Part shown: positions 24,367 to 32,723 of the stretch, piece by piece
Position numbering within the stretch: the stretch's first letter is position 1
How the letters are laid out: each line of letters begins with the position of its first letter
From: G963665595 sp963665595
Lineage (GTDB): Bacteria > Actinomycetota > Coriobacteriia > Coriobacteriales > CADBOM01
Direction of reading: 5' to 3'
Length of the DNA stretch: 64,000 bases
Assembly: GCA_963665595.2 (NCBI GenBank)
Contig: CAXXJK010000005.1
Location: forward strand, 310,001-374,000
Position numbers and translations under genes: made by a program
Notes under the pieces: model-generated
Database searches by the model: none
What the model saw: the letters and a program-made list of their open reading frames with translations, nothing else
Told to the model about the DNA's origin: nothing

Positions 24367-26676
24367 ATGAGCGATACACTGACGTTGCGAAACTCTCTGA
24401 ATAAGGCTTCAACACCCTGCCGATTTTGTGGTGCCGAACTCTGTGCTTATCCTTCGCAAACTCGAATATTTATTATCGAAAATCTTGGTTGTGCAAACTG
24501 TGCGGCTCAAATGGAAGAGCGCATAGCTGCGCTTCCGGGTATAGAAGAGGCATCGGTTACCTTTGCTACCAAACAATTGCGCGTAACGTGTGCGCATCCG
24601 AGAGAAATGATACCTTGTTTTCAAGAGATATGTTCATCTATCGAGCCACAGACGCGGCTGAGAGAATATACACGTTCGCGGACACCAACTGCTTCAGACA
24701 TACAGGACTCGTCTGAACGTGCGCAAGCTCCTGAATCGTTTGTTGGCTTTATGAGCGATAGGCTCTGCATCATCGCTTCTGCGATACTGCTTATTGCGGG
24801 TGTAGTGTGCGAACGGATAGATGCGCCTGTTATTTTGACCGTTGCCTTGTTTGTCATTGCCTATTTGATTGCCGGTGGAGAGGTTTTGTGGGGCGCGCTG
24901 CGAAATATTCGCAGAGGGCAGATATTTGATGAAAATTTTCTTATGAGTATTGCGACTATTGGAGCATTCGCCATACAGGCATTTCCTGAGGCGGTGGGCG
25001 TTATGCTCTTCTATCGCATTGGTGAGTATTTTGAGAATCGTGCGATTGAACGCAGCAGAGCTCAGATCATGGATGCGGTCGATATGCGTCCCGAAACGGT
25101 TAATCTGCTGCCAGACCTTGTATTTGATGCACTGCATGATGCTCAGGACAACGGTGTATCTGCCGCCTTTGGTGCTGGTTCGGCCGATGTTCATGTGATA
25201 TCTGCCTCCGACGCTCGACGAGGTGATTTTTTGTTGGTGAGGCCGGGCGATCGCATTCCACTCGATGGTAGAGTCATTCAGGGGGAGAGTCGCGTGGATA
25301 CGGCTCCTGTTACCGGCGAGCCCGTGCCCGTGAGGGTGACGGCTGGGCGATCAGTCATCTCTGGTTGTATAAACGGTTCAGGAGCGCTTGTCGTCCAAGT
25401 TGAAAACGAACTTGCCGATTCCATGGTCACGCGCATTCTTGATGCTGTCGAAGACGCAGCTGCAAATAAACCGCACATACAGCGATTCATCACCCGTTTT
25501 GCCCGTGTTTATACGCCTATTGTCATCGGCATTGCGTTGCTAACTGCTTTGATTCCGTCATTGGTGACAGGTGATTGGAGCTACTGGGTTTATACCGCGC
25601 TTTCATTTTTGGTTATTAGCTGTCCTTGCGCTATTGTTTTGAGTGTCCCACTTGCATTTTTTGCGGGTATTGGTGCGGCAAGCAGACTGGGTATTCTTTT
25701 TAAAGGCGGGAATGTTATTGAAGCTATTAGGCGTGTGCGAGTGGCTGTTTTAGACAAGACCGGTACGATTACTAAGGGAGATTTTTCGGTTCAACGTATA
25801 CAGGTTGCGTTGGGCATCAGAATGACAGATGACGAGTTGCTTACGCTTGCTGCATCTGCCGAAGAACTGTCGACGCATCCGATTGCCCTTAGTGTTGTTT
25901 CTGCCGCGCGCGAACGCGGGCTTATACTACGTTCTCCATTGTCTGCTGAAGAGCGTTTGGGGAAAGGCATCGTAGCTCATATTCGCACACTCGATGGTAC
26001 TGAGCAAACGGTTGTCTGCGGCAATAGGAATTTGTTGGAAGAAGCGGGAATTTCTATTGTCGATGAGTCGGTGGTCGTGTACGGAACCGAGGTGTTTATC
26101 GGGGTAGACGCAACGTTTGTCGGTTCGCTCATTATTGCCGACACGCCCAAAGAAGATTCGCACGCTGCCATTGAAGCGCTCAGGTCCTATGGTATTCACA
26201 CGGTCATGCTCACTGGCGATGCTCCGGTCAGCGCCGATGCAATTGCGGCTGAAATGGGCATCGAGGAAGTTAGATCTCGTCTGCTCCCTGAGCAAAAACT
26301 TGAAGAACTCAATACGATGCGTATACGTTATGGCACAGCGCTGTTTGTGGGAGACGGCATCAATGATGCACCAGTTTTGGCGGGTGCCGATGTGGGGGCG
26401 GCCATGGGAAGTGGTTCTGACGCGGCAATAGAGGCCGCCGACATAGTATTTATGAAGTCAGCGCTTTCCGCGGTGCCGCAGTCGATACGTATAGCCCGGG
26501 CGGTCGGTTCTATCGCGTTACAAAACATTGTATTTGCCTTAGTGGTTAAGATTAGTGTGATGGTTCTGGGTTTTGTAGGGCTCGCCTCTTTATGGATGGC
26601 AATTTTTGCTGATGTGGGCGTGGCTCTCTTGTGTATCATGAACTCCATACGGATTCTTTACCAGAAATTTGTCTGA
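24367..26676 (+). CDS. Zn2+/Cd2+/Pb2+-type P1B ATPase
   Basis: 769 residues. The N-terminal cytosolic part has a CRFCGAELC cysteine pair cluster and a heavy-metal-associated domain (GCANCAAQMEERIAAL, about 43-58). Membrane helix 6 carries SCPCAIVLSVPL (the metal-binding CPC). P-domain DKTGTITKG holds the phosphorylated Asp, and GDGINDAPVL is the hinge. Helices 7-8 have a Lys (VVKISV) and Asp (FADVGVAL), the pattern of the zinc/cadmium/lead subgroup rather than copper. Exports divalent soft metals. In operon with the ArsR sensor, matching its alpha5 site. Confidence 0.92.
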   Translation: MSDTLTLRNSLNKASTPCRFCGAELCAYPSQTRIFIIENLGCANCAAQMEERIAALPGIEEASVTFATKQLRVTCAHPREMIPCFQEICSSIEPQTRLREYTRSRTPTASDIQDSSERAQAPESFVGFMSDRLCIIASAILLIAGVVCERIDAPVILTVALFVIAYLIAGGEVLWGALRNIRRGQIFDENFLMSIATIGAFAIQAFPEAVGVMLFYRIGEYFENRAIERSRAQIMDAVDMRPETVNLLPDLVFDALHDAQDNGVSAAFGAGSADVHVISASDARRGDFLLVRPGDRIPLDGRVIQGESRVDTAPVTGEPVPVRVTAGRSVISGCINGSGALVVQVENELADSMVTRILDAVEDAAANKPHIQRFITRFARVYTPIVIGIALLTALIPSLVTGDWSYWVYTALSFLVISCPCAIVLSVPLAFFAGIGAASRLGILFKGGNVIEAIRRVRVAVLDKTGTITKGDFSVQRIQVALGIRMTDDELLTLAASAEELSTHPIALSVVSAARERGLILRSPLSAEERLGKGIVAHIRTLDGTEQTVVCGNRNLLEEAGISIVDESVVVYGTEVFIGVDATFVGSLIIADTPKEDSHAAIEALRSYGIHTVMLTGDAPVSADAIAAEMGIEEVRSRLLPEQKLEELNTMRIRYGTALFVGDGINDAPVLAGADVGAAMGSGSDAAIEAADIVFMKSALSAVPQSIRIARAVGSIALQNIVFALVVKISVMVLGFVGLASLWMAIFADVGVALLCIMNSIRILYQKFV

Positions 26677-26720
26677 CAATATCAGGATTAATAGACAATC
26701 GAGGAGAGGAGGAACGTCAC

Positions 26721-28769
26721 GTGCAATTGCTCGAGTACGTCCTTCTCTGTCTCGCTGCCATACTTATTTCAGCACTTGTAAGCCAGTTTCTTTCGCGCGT
26801 ATCCACGCCGCTCATTCAGATATCCCTTGGAATTGTTATTGCACTGACTCCTATTATCATCGATGTAACCATAAATACTGAGATATTTATGGTTCTATTT
26901 GTCGCTCCTCTGCTATTTGACGAGGGACGTAATGCACACAAGAAGAAACTTTGGGAATATCGTCGGCCCATTCTTTCTTTGGCTCTTGGACTGGTCGTAT
27001 TGACGGTTGTGGCGGGCGGTTTATTCGTACATTGGTTAATTCCATCGATACCACTACCGGCTGCCTTTGCACTGATGGCGGCTCTCGCACCTACAGATGC
27101 CGTGGCGGTGGCGTCCCTTGCACAGCAGATCAATATGTCCGAGGGGCAGCGTATCAATCTTGAGGGCGAAGCTTTGCTCAACGACGCGTCAGGTATCGTG
27201 TCATTTCAGGTAGCGGTTGCAGCGTTACTCTATGGCACATTTAATCTATGGGAAGCTGCCGGCTCTTTTGCTTTGGCATTTTTTGGAGGTCTTGCTTTAG
27301 GCGCTCTTGTCATGCTGGGCAAGTTCTACTTGATGAAATGGCTTCAGCGTGTTGCTTTTGAGGACACGACATTCCATGTGCTCCTCGAGATATTTACGCC
27401 GTTTATTGTCTATCTTCTTGCTGAGGCTTTAGGAGTTTCAGGCATTCTCGCTGTTGTATCGGCGGGACTTCTCCATAATTATGGTGCGCGCAAGATCAAT
27501 CCTATCGCTGCACGCCGCGATATTGTTTCTTCTTCGACGTGGACGATGCTGGTCTTCATACTCAATGGTCTTGTCTTTATTTTGCTCGGCTCACAGTTAC
27601 CCGAGACCATTCTCAGGACATGGGAGTCTATGCAATCAGTGGACTTTTCATTGGCGATCTGGGCAATTGCGCTCACGGCATTCATTATGGGTGTTCGATT
27701 CCTCTGGGTATATCTTGTGAATCGTCCTCCCTTGAAAAAAGGGCAGGCACGTCAGGCACGCATACGCCAGAAGATACAGAATGCGGCAATTATTACGCTC
27801 TGCGGTCCTAAAGGAGCCGTTACGTTGGCGGTAATACTCTCCTTGCCGTACACTTTCGTGGATGGCTCGGCGTTTCCTCAGCGGCGATTGTTACTGTTCC
27901 TGGCATCGGCAGTCATCATCATTACCTTACTCGCCGCTAATTTCATTGCTCCGATTATTGTTCCTAAGCGTGTGGGCGATCAATCTGACGATACTGAAGC
28001 ATTGATCGAGATATTGCGTAATGTTGTCGTACGGCTGACGGGCCTTGCGCAAGATCATAATCGCGCGGCAGTTCAAGAGGTCGTCTACAGCTACAATCAG
28101 CGCATCGAGCGCGCTAAACGAAACGCAAGCATTGAGGATGAGGTCGACATGACCTTGCGTCATCACATTGCTGTCTGGGAGCGCCGTAACACGCTCCGGC
28201 GTATGGAAGAGGGGACTACCTCCTCTGCGATCGGTTATGCCTTTCTGCTACGTATCAGCCGGTCTCTTTCCGGTAAGATGCGGCAAGACGAAACTGCCTA
28301 TCTTTGGAAGTACATGAAACTGCGCTGGAGTCATCGTGTTGAGCGCCGCGATGAGAATGTCAAAGTTCGGCTCGGAAAGAGATTCAAAGAACGTCACAAC
28401 GCCATGAGGGAGTTGCGTATATCAAATTTTGAATATGTGGTTGACAGACTCGAGGATATGCTTGACAGCTATCGTATTCTTCCCTTTGATGAGCATATGA
28501 GGGTTGAGGATATTTCTGCTGCGCTTATCCGATATCGTCGACGTCTTGAAGTTCTTTACGCCATGGGTTCGGGAAGTCAGTTCCTCAATGTGACTGACCG
28601 GCTTACGGAGACTGAATTTCGCGATGAAGTTGAGTCGCTTGCTCTACGCATTGAGCGTGAAGAGATTAGCCGTTTTCATAAGGAGGGCCGTATCAATGTG
28701 GCAACGGCGAAACGCATGCGTGCAAACATCACTATGATGGAACTTGATGTAGACGCTGTTCTGGCATAG
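26721..28769 (+). CDS. CPA1-type Na+/H+ antiporter
   Basis: 682 residues from the GTG at 26721, preceded by GAGGAGAGGAGGA; an in-frame ATG at 26631 inside the ATPase gene is unlikely. About twelve membrane segments (to about residue 405) with the CPA1 signatures APTDAVAVASLAQ, GEALLNDASGIVSF (the ND ion site) and CGPKGAVTLAVILSLP. A long charged cytoplasmic helical tail (about 420-682) follows, as in NhaP/NhaK-like antiporters. Exchanges Na+ (perhaps K+) for H+. 44 bp after the P-type ATPase, so possibly in the same metal-induced transcript. Confidence 0.9.
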   Translation: MQLLEYVLLCLAAILISALVSQFLSRVSTPLIQISLGIVIALTPIIIDVTINTEIFMVLFVAPLLFDEGRNAHKKKLWEYRRPILSLALGLVVLTVVAGGLFVHWLIPSIPLPAAFALMAALAPTDAVAVASLAQQINMSEGQRINLEGEALLNDASGIVSFQVAVAALLYGTFNLWEAAGSFALAFFGGLALGALVMLGKFYLMKWLQRVAFEDTTFHVLLEIFTPFIVYLLAEALGVSGILAVVSAGLLHNYGARKINPIAARRDIVSSSTWTMLVFILNGLVFILLGSQLPETILRTWESMQSVDFSLAIWAIALTAFIMGVRFLWVYLVNRPPLKKGQARQARIRQKIQNAAIITLCGPKGAVTLAVILSLPYTFVDGSAFPQRRLLLFLASAVIIITLLAANFIAPIIVPKRVGDQSDDTEALIEILRNVVVRLTGLAQDHNRAAVQEVVYSYNQRIERAKRNASIEDEVDMTLRHHIAVWERRNTLRRMEEGTTSSAIGYAFLLRISRSLSGKMRQDETAYLWKYMKLRWSHRVERRDENVKVRLGKRFKERHNAMRELRISNFEYVVDRLEDMLDSYRILPFDEHMRVEDISAALIRYRRRLEVLYAMGSGSQFLNVTDRLTETEFRDEVESLALRIEREEISRFHKEGRINVATAKRMRANITMMELDVDAVLA

Positions 28770-28845
28770 GAATGCGAAGTAGATCGTAATATAGCCAGTA
28801 CATTTGTGCATAAGGCGGATACTTAAACTTCCTTTATAAAATCTA

Positions 28846-28874
28846 TTGACATAACCGAGAAGAGGTCTCATAAT
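28846..28874 (+). promoter_or_regulatory. metY leader promoter
   Basis: TTGACA at 28846-28851, 17-bp spacer, CATAAT at 28869-28874. It would start a leader RNA of about 235 bases ending at the terminator at 29087-29115. Confidence 0.75.
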
Positions 28875-28943
28875 CTCTTTAACCTACTACATTGGTAGGA
28901 ATTAAAACCTACAAATATATAGGAATTGTAAGGAGGCAATCAA

Positions 28944-29057
28944 TTGGTGAAGACATTCTGTATCGCAGGGACCAGCGGGATTCGAATGCTCGGCTCCCGG
29001 ACACACAATGTCGGGGCAGTGGTTTCACCGCGCGTCACTTTACAGACTATCATCTGA
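28944..29057 (+). CDS. Putative leader peptide upstream of metY
   Basis: A 37-codon ORF from TTG 28944 (or 36 from GTG 28947) to TGA 29055-29057. It is preceded by a perfect ribosome-binding site TAAGGAGG (28929-28936). It encodes (M)VKTFCIAGTSGIRML, then GSRTHNVGAVVSPRVTL and a QTII end. No similarity recognised. It has one Cys (codon at 28959) and one internal Met (codon at 28986). Its coding bases include the 5' arm of the antiterminator, so translation would affect attenuation. Translation is inferred only from the ribosome-binding site and position. Confidence 0.45.
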   Translation: MVKTFCIAGTSGIRMLGSRTHNVGAVVSPRVTLQTII

Positions 29058-29115
29058 GACCATATATATAGCGCCTTCTTTGTTGTCCGGGAGTTATCAT
29101 GACCCCGGTTTTTTT
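28994..29115 (+). promoter_or_regulatory. Transcription attenuator with competing hairpins before metY
   Basis: Terminator: CCGGG (29087-29091) and CCCGG (29104-29108), extended by GT/AC, followed by seven T. Antiterminator: CTCCCGGACA (28994-29003) is perfectly complementary to TGTCCGGGAG (29084-29093), which overlaps the terminator's left arm. A third hairpin, CCCGGACA/TGTCGGGG (28996-29003/29009-29016, one mismatch), would sequester the antiterminator strand. Three mutually exclusive stems are the hallmark of attenuation. No SAM or cobalamin riboswitch core was recognised. GTGGTTTCACCGCG (29019-29032) faintly resembles a T-box element. Confidence 0.7.
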
Positions 29116-29248
29116 GTACCGTTTTATTTGTTTCCGAAAGAAGGAGAGATGGTTGAGTTTTAAAAAATCACTGCTATCACGGTTCTTCCGTTCATCAGAT
29201 ACCAGTAAAAACAGGCCCTTAGAAAATGAAAAAGAGAGTGAGATTATC

Positions 29249-30550
29249 GTGAGTACAAAGAATTATCATTTTGAAACTATTCAAGTACATGCGGGACAAG
29301 AAAACCCTGACCCCGCATCTGACGCACGGGCAGTGCCCATCTATCAGACCACCTCATATGTGTTTCGTGACTTCGATCATGCCGCAGCCCGCTTTGGTCT
29401 TGCTGATCCGGGGAATATCTACAGTCGTCTTACCAATACGACGACTGATGTGTTTGAGCAGCGTATTGCAGCACTTGAAGGTGGCGTAGCGGCTCTCGGT
29501 GTTGCTTCTGGTGCTGCAGCAGTTACCTATGCAATACAGAATATCGCCCAGCAGGGTGACAATATCGTTTCAGCCAAAACAATCTATGGTGGCAGTTATA
29601 TCTTGCTCAAAAATACGCTTCCGCGCTTTGGTATTACAACTAAATTTGTCGATCCTGACGAAGAGGGTTCATTTGACGCAGCAATAGACGAAAACACTAA
29701 AGCAATCTTTATTGAGACCATAGGTAATCCCAACGCTACATTGGCAGATATTGAGGCAATTGCAAAGGTTGCCCATGTTCACAACATTCCTCTGATCGTT
29801 GACAATACCTTTGCTACACCATATCTAGTCCGACCTTTTGAGTATGGTGCTGATATAGTTATTCATTCCGCAACGAAGTTTATTGGTGGCCACGGTACTG
29901 CTATAGGCGGCGTTATCGTTGACGGTGGCACGTTTGACTGGAAGGTTGCCGGTAAGTTTCCTACGCTTGTTGAACCTGACCCAAGTTATCATGGCCTCAG
30001 TTTTGTGGATGCCGTCGGGCAGGCTGCTTATGCTACGAGAATCCGTGCAATTCTCCTGCGCGATACCGGTGCCACACAGGCACCACTCCATTCATTCTTA
30101 TTCCTACAGGGCCTCGAGTCTCTTTCACTGCGTGTGGAACGTCATGTGTCAAACAGCGTGAAAGTTGTTGAGTATTTGTCTAAACATCCGCTGGTAGAAA
30201 AGGTCAATCACCCCGCATTGCCTGATCATCCGAATCACGAACTGTACCAGCGCTATTTCCCTAATGGCGGCGCAACTATATTTACATTTGAGATTAAGGG
30301 CGGTGTCGATGAAGCGCGTACCTTTATCGATAATCTTGAATTGTTCTCGCTCCTTGCCAATGTGGCCGATGTAAAGAGTTTGGTCGTTCATCCAGCCACG
30401 ACTACGCATTCTCAGCTTTCTCAAGAGGAGTTGCTTGATCAGGGCATCAAGCCGAGTACCATTCGTCTGTCTATCGGTACTGAGCATATTGATGACATCA
30501 TTGGTGATCTTGATCAAGCGTTTTCAGCTGTGTCTGCTCAGTCGGCGTAA
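29249..30550 (+). CDS. metY: O-acetylhomoserine (thiol)-lyase
   Basis: 433 residues from the GTG at 29249, giving STKNYHFETIQVHAGQ, the usual N-terminus. Upstream in-frame starts at 29099 (inside the terminator) and TTG 29153 (AAGGAGAG upstream) are less likely, though the latter would add 32 residues. A PLP-dependent Cys/Met-metabolism enzyme: substrate motif YQTTSYVF, PLP phosphate-binding ASGAAAVTYA, VDNTFATPYL, and the PLP lysine in HSATKFIGGHG. Converts O-acetylhomoserine plus sulfide (or methanethiol) to homocysteine (or methionine). lysC-asd supplies the precursor pathway. Controlled by the attenuator upstream. Confidence 0.92.
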   Translation: MSTKNYHFETIQVHAGQENPDPASDARAVPIYQTTSYVFRDFDHAAARFGLADPGNIYSRLTNTTTDVFEQRIAALEGGVAALGVASGAAAVTYAIQNIAQQGDNIVSAKTIYGGSYILLKNTLPRFGITTKFVDPDEEGSFDAAIDENTKAIFIETIGNPNATLADIEAIAKVAHVHNIPLIVDNTFATPYLVRPFEYGADIVIHSATKFIGGHGTAIGGVIVDGGTFDWKVAGKFPTLVEPDPSYHGLSFVDAVGQAAYATRIRAILLRDTGATQAPLHSFLFLQGLESLSLRVERHVSNSVKVVEYLSKHPLVEKVNHPALPDHPNHELYQRYFPNGGATIFTFEIKGGVDEARTFIDNLELFSLLANVADVKSLVVHPATTTHSQLSQEELLDQGIKPSTIRLSIGTEHIDDIIGDLDQAFSAVSAQSA

Positions 30551-30582
30551 GAACAAACGAGCGTCGAAGAGGTTATCCGTTA

Positions 30583-30632
30583 TATGGCTGCGCCCCCGAT
30601 ATGTTTTCGAGGGCGCAGCCATAATAGTTTTT
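30583..30632 (+). terminator. metY terminator
   Basis: Perfect 13-bp arms, TATGGCTGCGCCC (30583-30595) and its complement at 30611-30623, followed by T-rich sequence (TTTTTT from 30628). It lies between convergent metY and trpB2 and may serve both. Confidence 0.85.
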
Positions 30633-30660
30633 GCGTAGTATGTTTCTATTGACAGAAGAC

Positions 30661-32037
30661 TTAGGGGAGTTTAGAAAAACTCTCTTCAAGATCAGCATCT
30701 GTAGGAATATAGTCGGTCATTTCGCCTTCATGATATTTCTGATAGGCAACCATATCGAAATATCCCGTTCCCGTAAGCCCGAAGACGATCGTCTCGGCGC
30801 TATTTTCTTCTTTACAGCGCAGAGCTTCATCGATTGCGACGCGAATTGCATGGCTTGACTCGGGCGCAGGAAGGGTACCCTCGGTACGCGCAAAGAATTC
30901 TGCCGCCTCAAAGACCTTCGTCTGTTCAACCGCACGTGCTTCAAGATAGCCTTCGTTGTAAAGCTCTGAGAGTGTCGAACTCATGCCGTGATAGCGCAGG
31001 CCTCCTGCATGATTTGCTGAGGGAATAAAATCACTGCCAAGCGTATACATCTTTGCGAGGGGTGTGACGGCGCCGGTGTCACAGAAGTCATAGGCGTAAC
31101 GACCGCGCGTGAGGCTTGGGCAGCTCGCAGGCTCAACGGCGATAAAGCGATAGTCCTTCTCACCGCGAAGCTTCTCCCCCATGAAAGGAGCGATAAGTCC
31201 ACCAAGATTCGAGCCGCCTCCTGCGCATCCAATGATCACATCGGGTTCGATATTGTATTTATCGCACGCGGCCTTTGTCTCAAGACCAATAATCGATTGA
31301 TGGAGCAATACTTGATTCAAAACACTGCCGAGGACATAACGGTAACCTTCTTGGGTTACGGCTGCCTCGACGGCTTCAGAGATAGCACAACCAAGCGATC
31401 CGGTCGTGCCGGGATGCATTTCGAGTATCTTTCGTCCCACGGCAGTTGTCTCGGAGGGCGAAGGCGTGACAGAGGCACCATAGACGCTCATAACCTCACG
31501 GCGGAATGGTTTCTGTTCATACGATACCTTGACCATATAGACCTGACAGTCAAGATTGAAATATGCGCACGCCATGGAAAGAGCGGTTCCCCATTGTCCT
31601 GCACCAGTTTCGGTGGTTACGCCTTTCAGCCCTTGTTCCTTTGCGTAGTACGCTTGGGCGATGGCACTATTGAGCTTGTGCGAACCGCTGGTGTTATTGC
31701 CTTCAAATTTGTAGTAGATCTTTGCGGGGGTATCGAGTGCTTCTTCGAGGAAATACGCACGAATGAGGGGCGAAGGACGATACATTTTATAGAAGTCAAC
31801 GATTTCATCGGGAATGTCGATAAGCTGCGTGTCGTTATCGAGTTCCTGCTTGACAAGCTCGTCGCAAAAAACCTGTCCTAGTTCTTCGGCGGTCATGGGC
31901 TCGCGGGTTCCCGGGTTTAAAAGAGGCGCCGGTTTGTTCTTCATATCGGCGCGTATGTTGTACCATTGCCGGGGAATTTCACTTTCTTCGAGATAGATCT
32001 TATAGGGTGCACTGTTCTGTCGATGGCTGCGGGTCAT
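30661..32037 (-). CDS. trpB: Tryptophan synthase beta-like enzyme (TrpB2)
   Basis: 458 residues from the ATG at 32037 (GAGAGAAAGG upstream). The frame stays open upstream through the T-box but that extension is not coding. It belongs to the longer TrpB2 group: RPSPLIRAYFLEEAL, KFEGNNTSGSHKLNSA (PLP lysine), ETGAGQWGTALS, GCAGGGSNLGG and TGTGYFDM. TrpB2 condenses serine with indole or O-phosphoserine to tryptophan. No trpA or other trp genes are nearby, so indole salvage is likely. Expression is under a tryptophan T-box. Confidence 0.92.
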   Translation of the reverse strand: MTRSHRQNSAPYKIYLEESEIPRQWYNIRADMKNKPAPLLNPGTREPMTAEELGQVFCDELVKQELDNDTQLIDIPDEIVDFYKMYRPSPLIRAYFLEEALDTPAKIYYKFEGNNTSGSHKLNSAIAQAYYAKEQGLKGVTTETGAGQWGTALSMACAYFNLDCQVYMVKVSYEQKPFRREVMSVYGASVTPSPSETTAVGRKILEMHPGTTGSLGCAISEAVEAAVTQEGYRYVLGSVLNQVLLHQSIIGLETKAACDKYNIEPDVIIGCAGGGSNLGGLIAPFMGEKLRGEKDYRFIAVEPASCPSLTRGRYAYDFCDTGAVTPLAKMYTLGSDFIPSANHAGGLRYHGMSSTLSELYNEGYLEARAVEQTKVFEAAEFFARTEGTLPAPESSHAIRVAIDEALRCKEENSAETIVFGLTGTGYFDMVAYQKYHEGEMTDYIPTDADLEESFSKLP

Positions 32038-32064
32038 GATAAATCCTTTCTCTCGGTGGGGAAA

Positions 32065-32394
32065 GAAAACGCTCCTGTCCCCAAACAATGTGTTTGCGGG
32101 GACAAGAGCGTTTGTAGTATCACGTCTCCTGCGGTGCCACCCTGCTTGGCGCTTGCGCACCCACTCATGCGTACTTTCATACGCTGACATTTGATGACGG
32201 AGTGCCTTCTCCGGCTTGCCTACTAAGCAGACACAACATCTGCGTTTCAACTCGCCCTCAGGAGTCCATTCAATCACACTTTCCGTATTGCCCTCACAGC
32301 TTAAGGCAACTCTCTCGGACGGAAAGGGGGGTGACCTACTACTCTCCCTCAACGGTTTAGCGTGAGTTTAGTGTGTCGAGGGGTCGATTGTCAA
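32065..32394 (-). promoter_or_regulatory. Tryptophan T-box riboswitch with promoter and terminator
   Basis: Read on the minus strand. Promoter TTGACA (complement of 32389-32394), 18-bp spacer, TAAACT (complement of 32365-32370). Stem I has AGTA in the 5' loop and a TGG Trp codon (complement of 32266-32268) in the opposing specifier loop. The T-box motif AGGGTGGCACCGC is the complement of 32131-32143. The terminator ACGCTCTTGTCCCC/GGGGACAGGAGCGT is the complement of 32098-32111/32069-32082, followed by TTTTCTTT. Uncharged tRNA(Trp) binding would stabilise the antiterminator and allow trpB2 transcription. Confidence 0.9.
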
Positions 32395-32426
32395 GAGGAA
32401 ATGACGTATAGATCGGCAGTATGCCT

Positions 32427-32440
32427 GTTCCCACATATAT
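32427..32440 (+). repeat. Direct repeat flanking the IS, left copy
   Basis: GTTCCCACATATAT; identical copy at 34195-34208. Lies immediately outside the left terminal inverted repeat. Confidence 0.8.
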
Positions 32441-32441
32441 G

Positions 32442-32467
32442 GTTCATTGAAATCGTAACCTGGACAC
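32442..32467 (+). repeat. IS30-family left terminal inverted repeat
   Basis: Pairs with 34169-34194; conserved blocks GTT-ATTGAA, T-GT and CTGGAC-C. Confidence 0.75.
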
Positions 32468-32723
32468 TGCAAAAGCAAACTGGACAGTTGCACCAAATGT
32501 GAAGTTCTGCAGGAAGAGATACCTTTAAGGTGTCCAGATTGCTTGCAAACCGGTGACTGAAGGATAGTATTTACCTGATAACGCAAGTATTATCTGGATG
32601 AAGTCTCAACTGCGAGCATGCTTGCGCTAACGTCTGAGAAGGTTTTGCAATAGTAACCTGGACGCTTAACATGTAGCTATATCGCCCTTCTCGGCAGCCC
32701 TTCAATTGTCTAAAATGTAGTTG

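Noticed and set aside
29019..29032. T-box motif in the metY leader
   Set aside because: GTGGTTTCACCGCG resembles the T-box core only loosely (extra bases), no stem I or specifier loop was found, and the pairing partner of the terminator lies elsewhere (28994-29003).
29099..29248. metY starting at ATG 29099
   Set aside because: That ATG lies within the intrinsic terminator hairpin; the recognisable family start is GTG 29249. TTG 29153 remains a weaker option.
32038..32352. N-terminal extension of TrpB2 by an upstream in-frame ATG
   Set aside because: The segment is the T-box and terminator RNA; the family-like protein begins at 32037 with a suitable ribosome-binding site.
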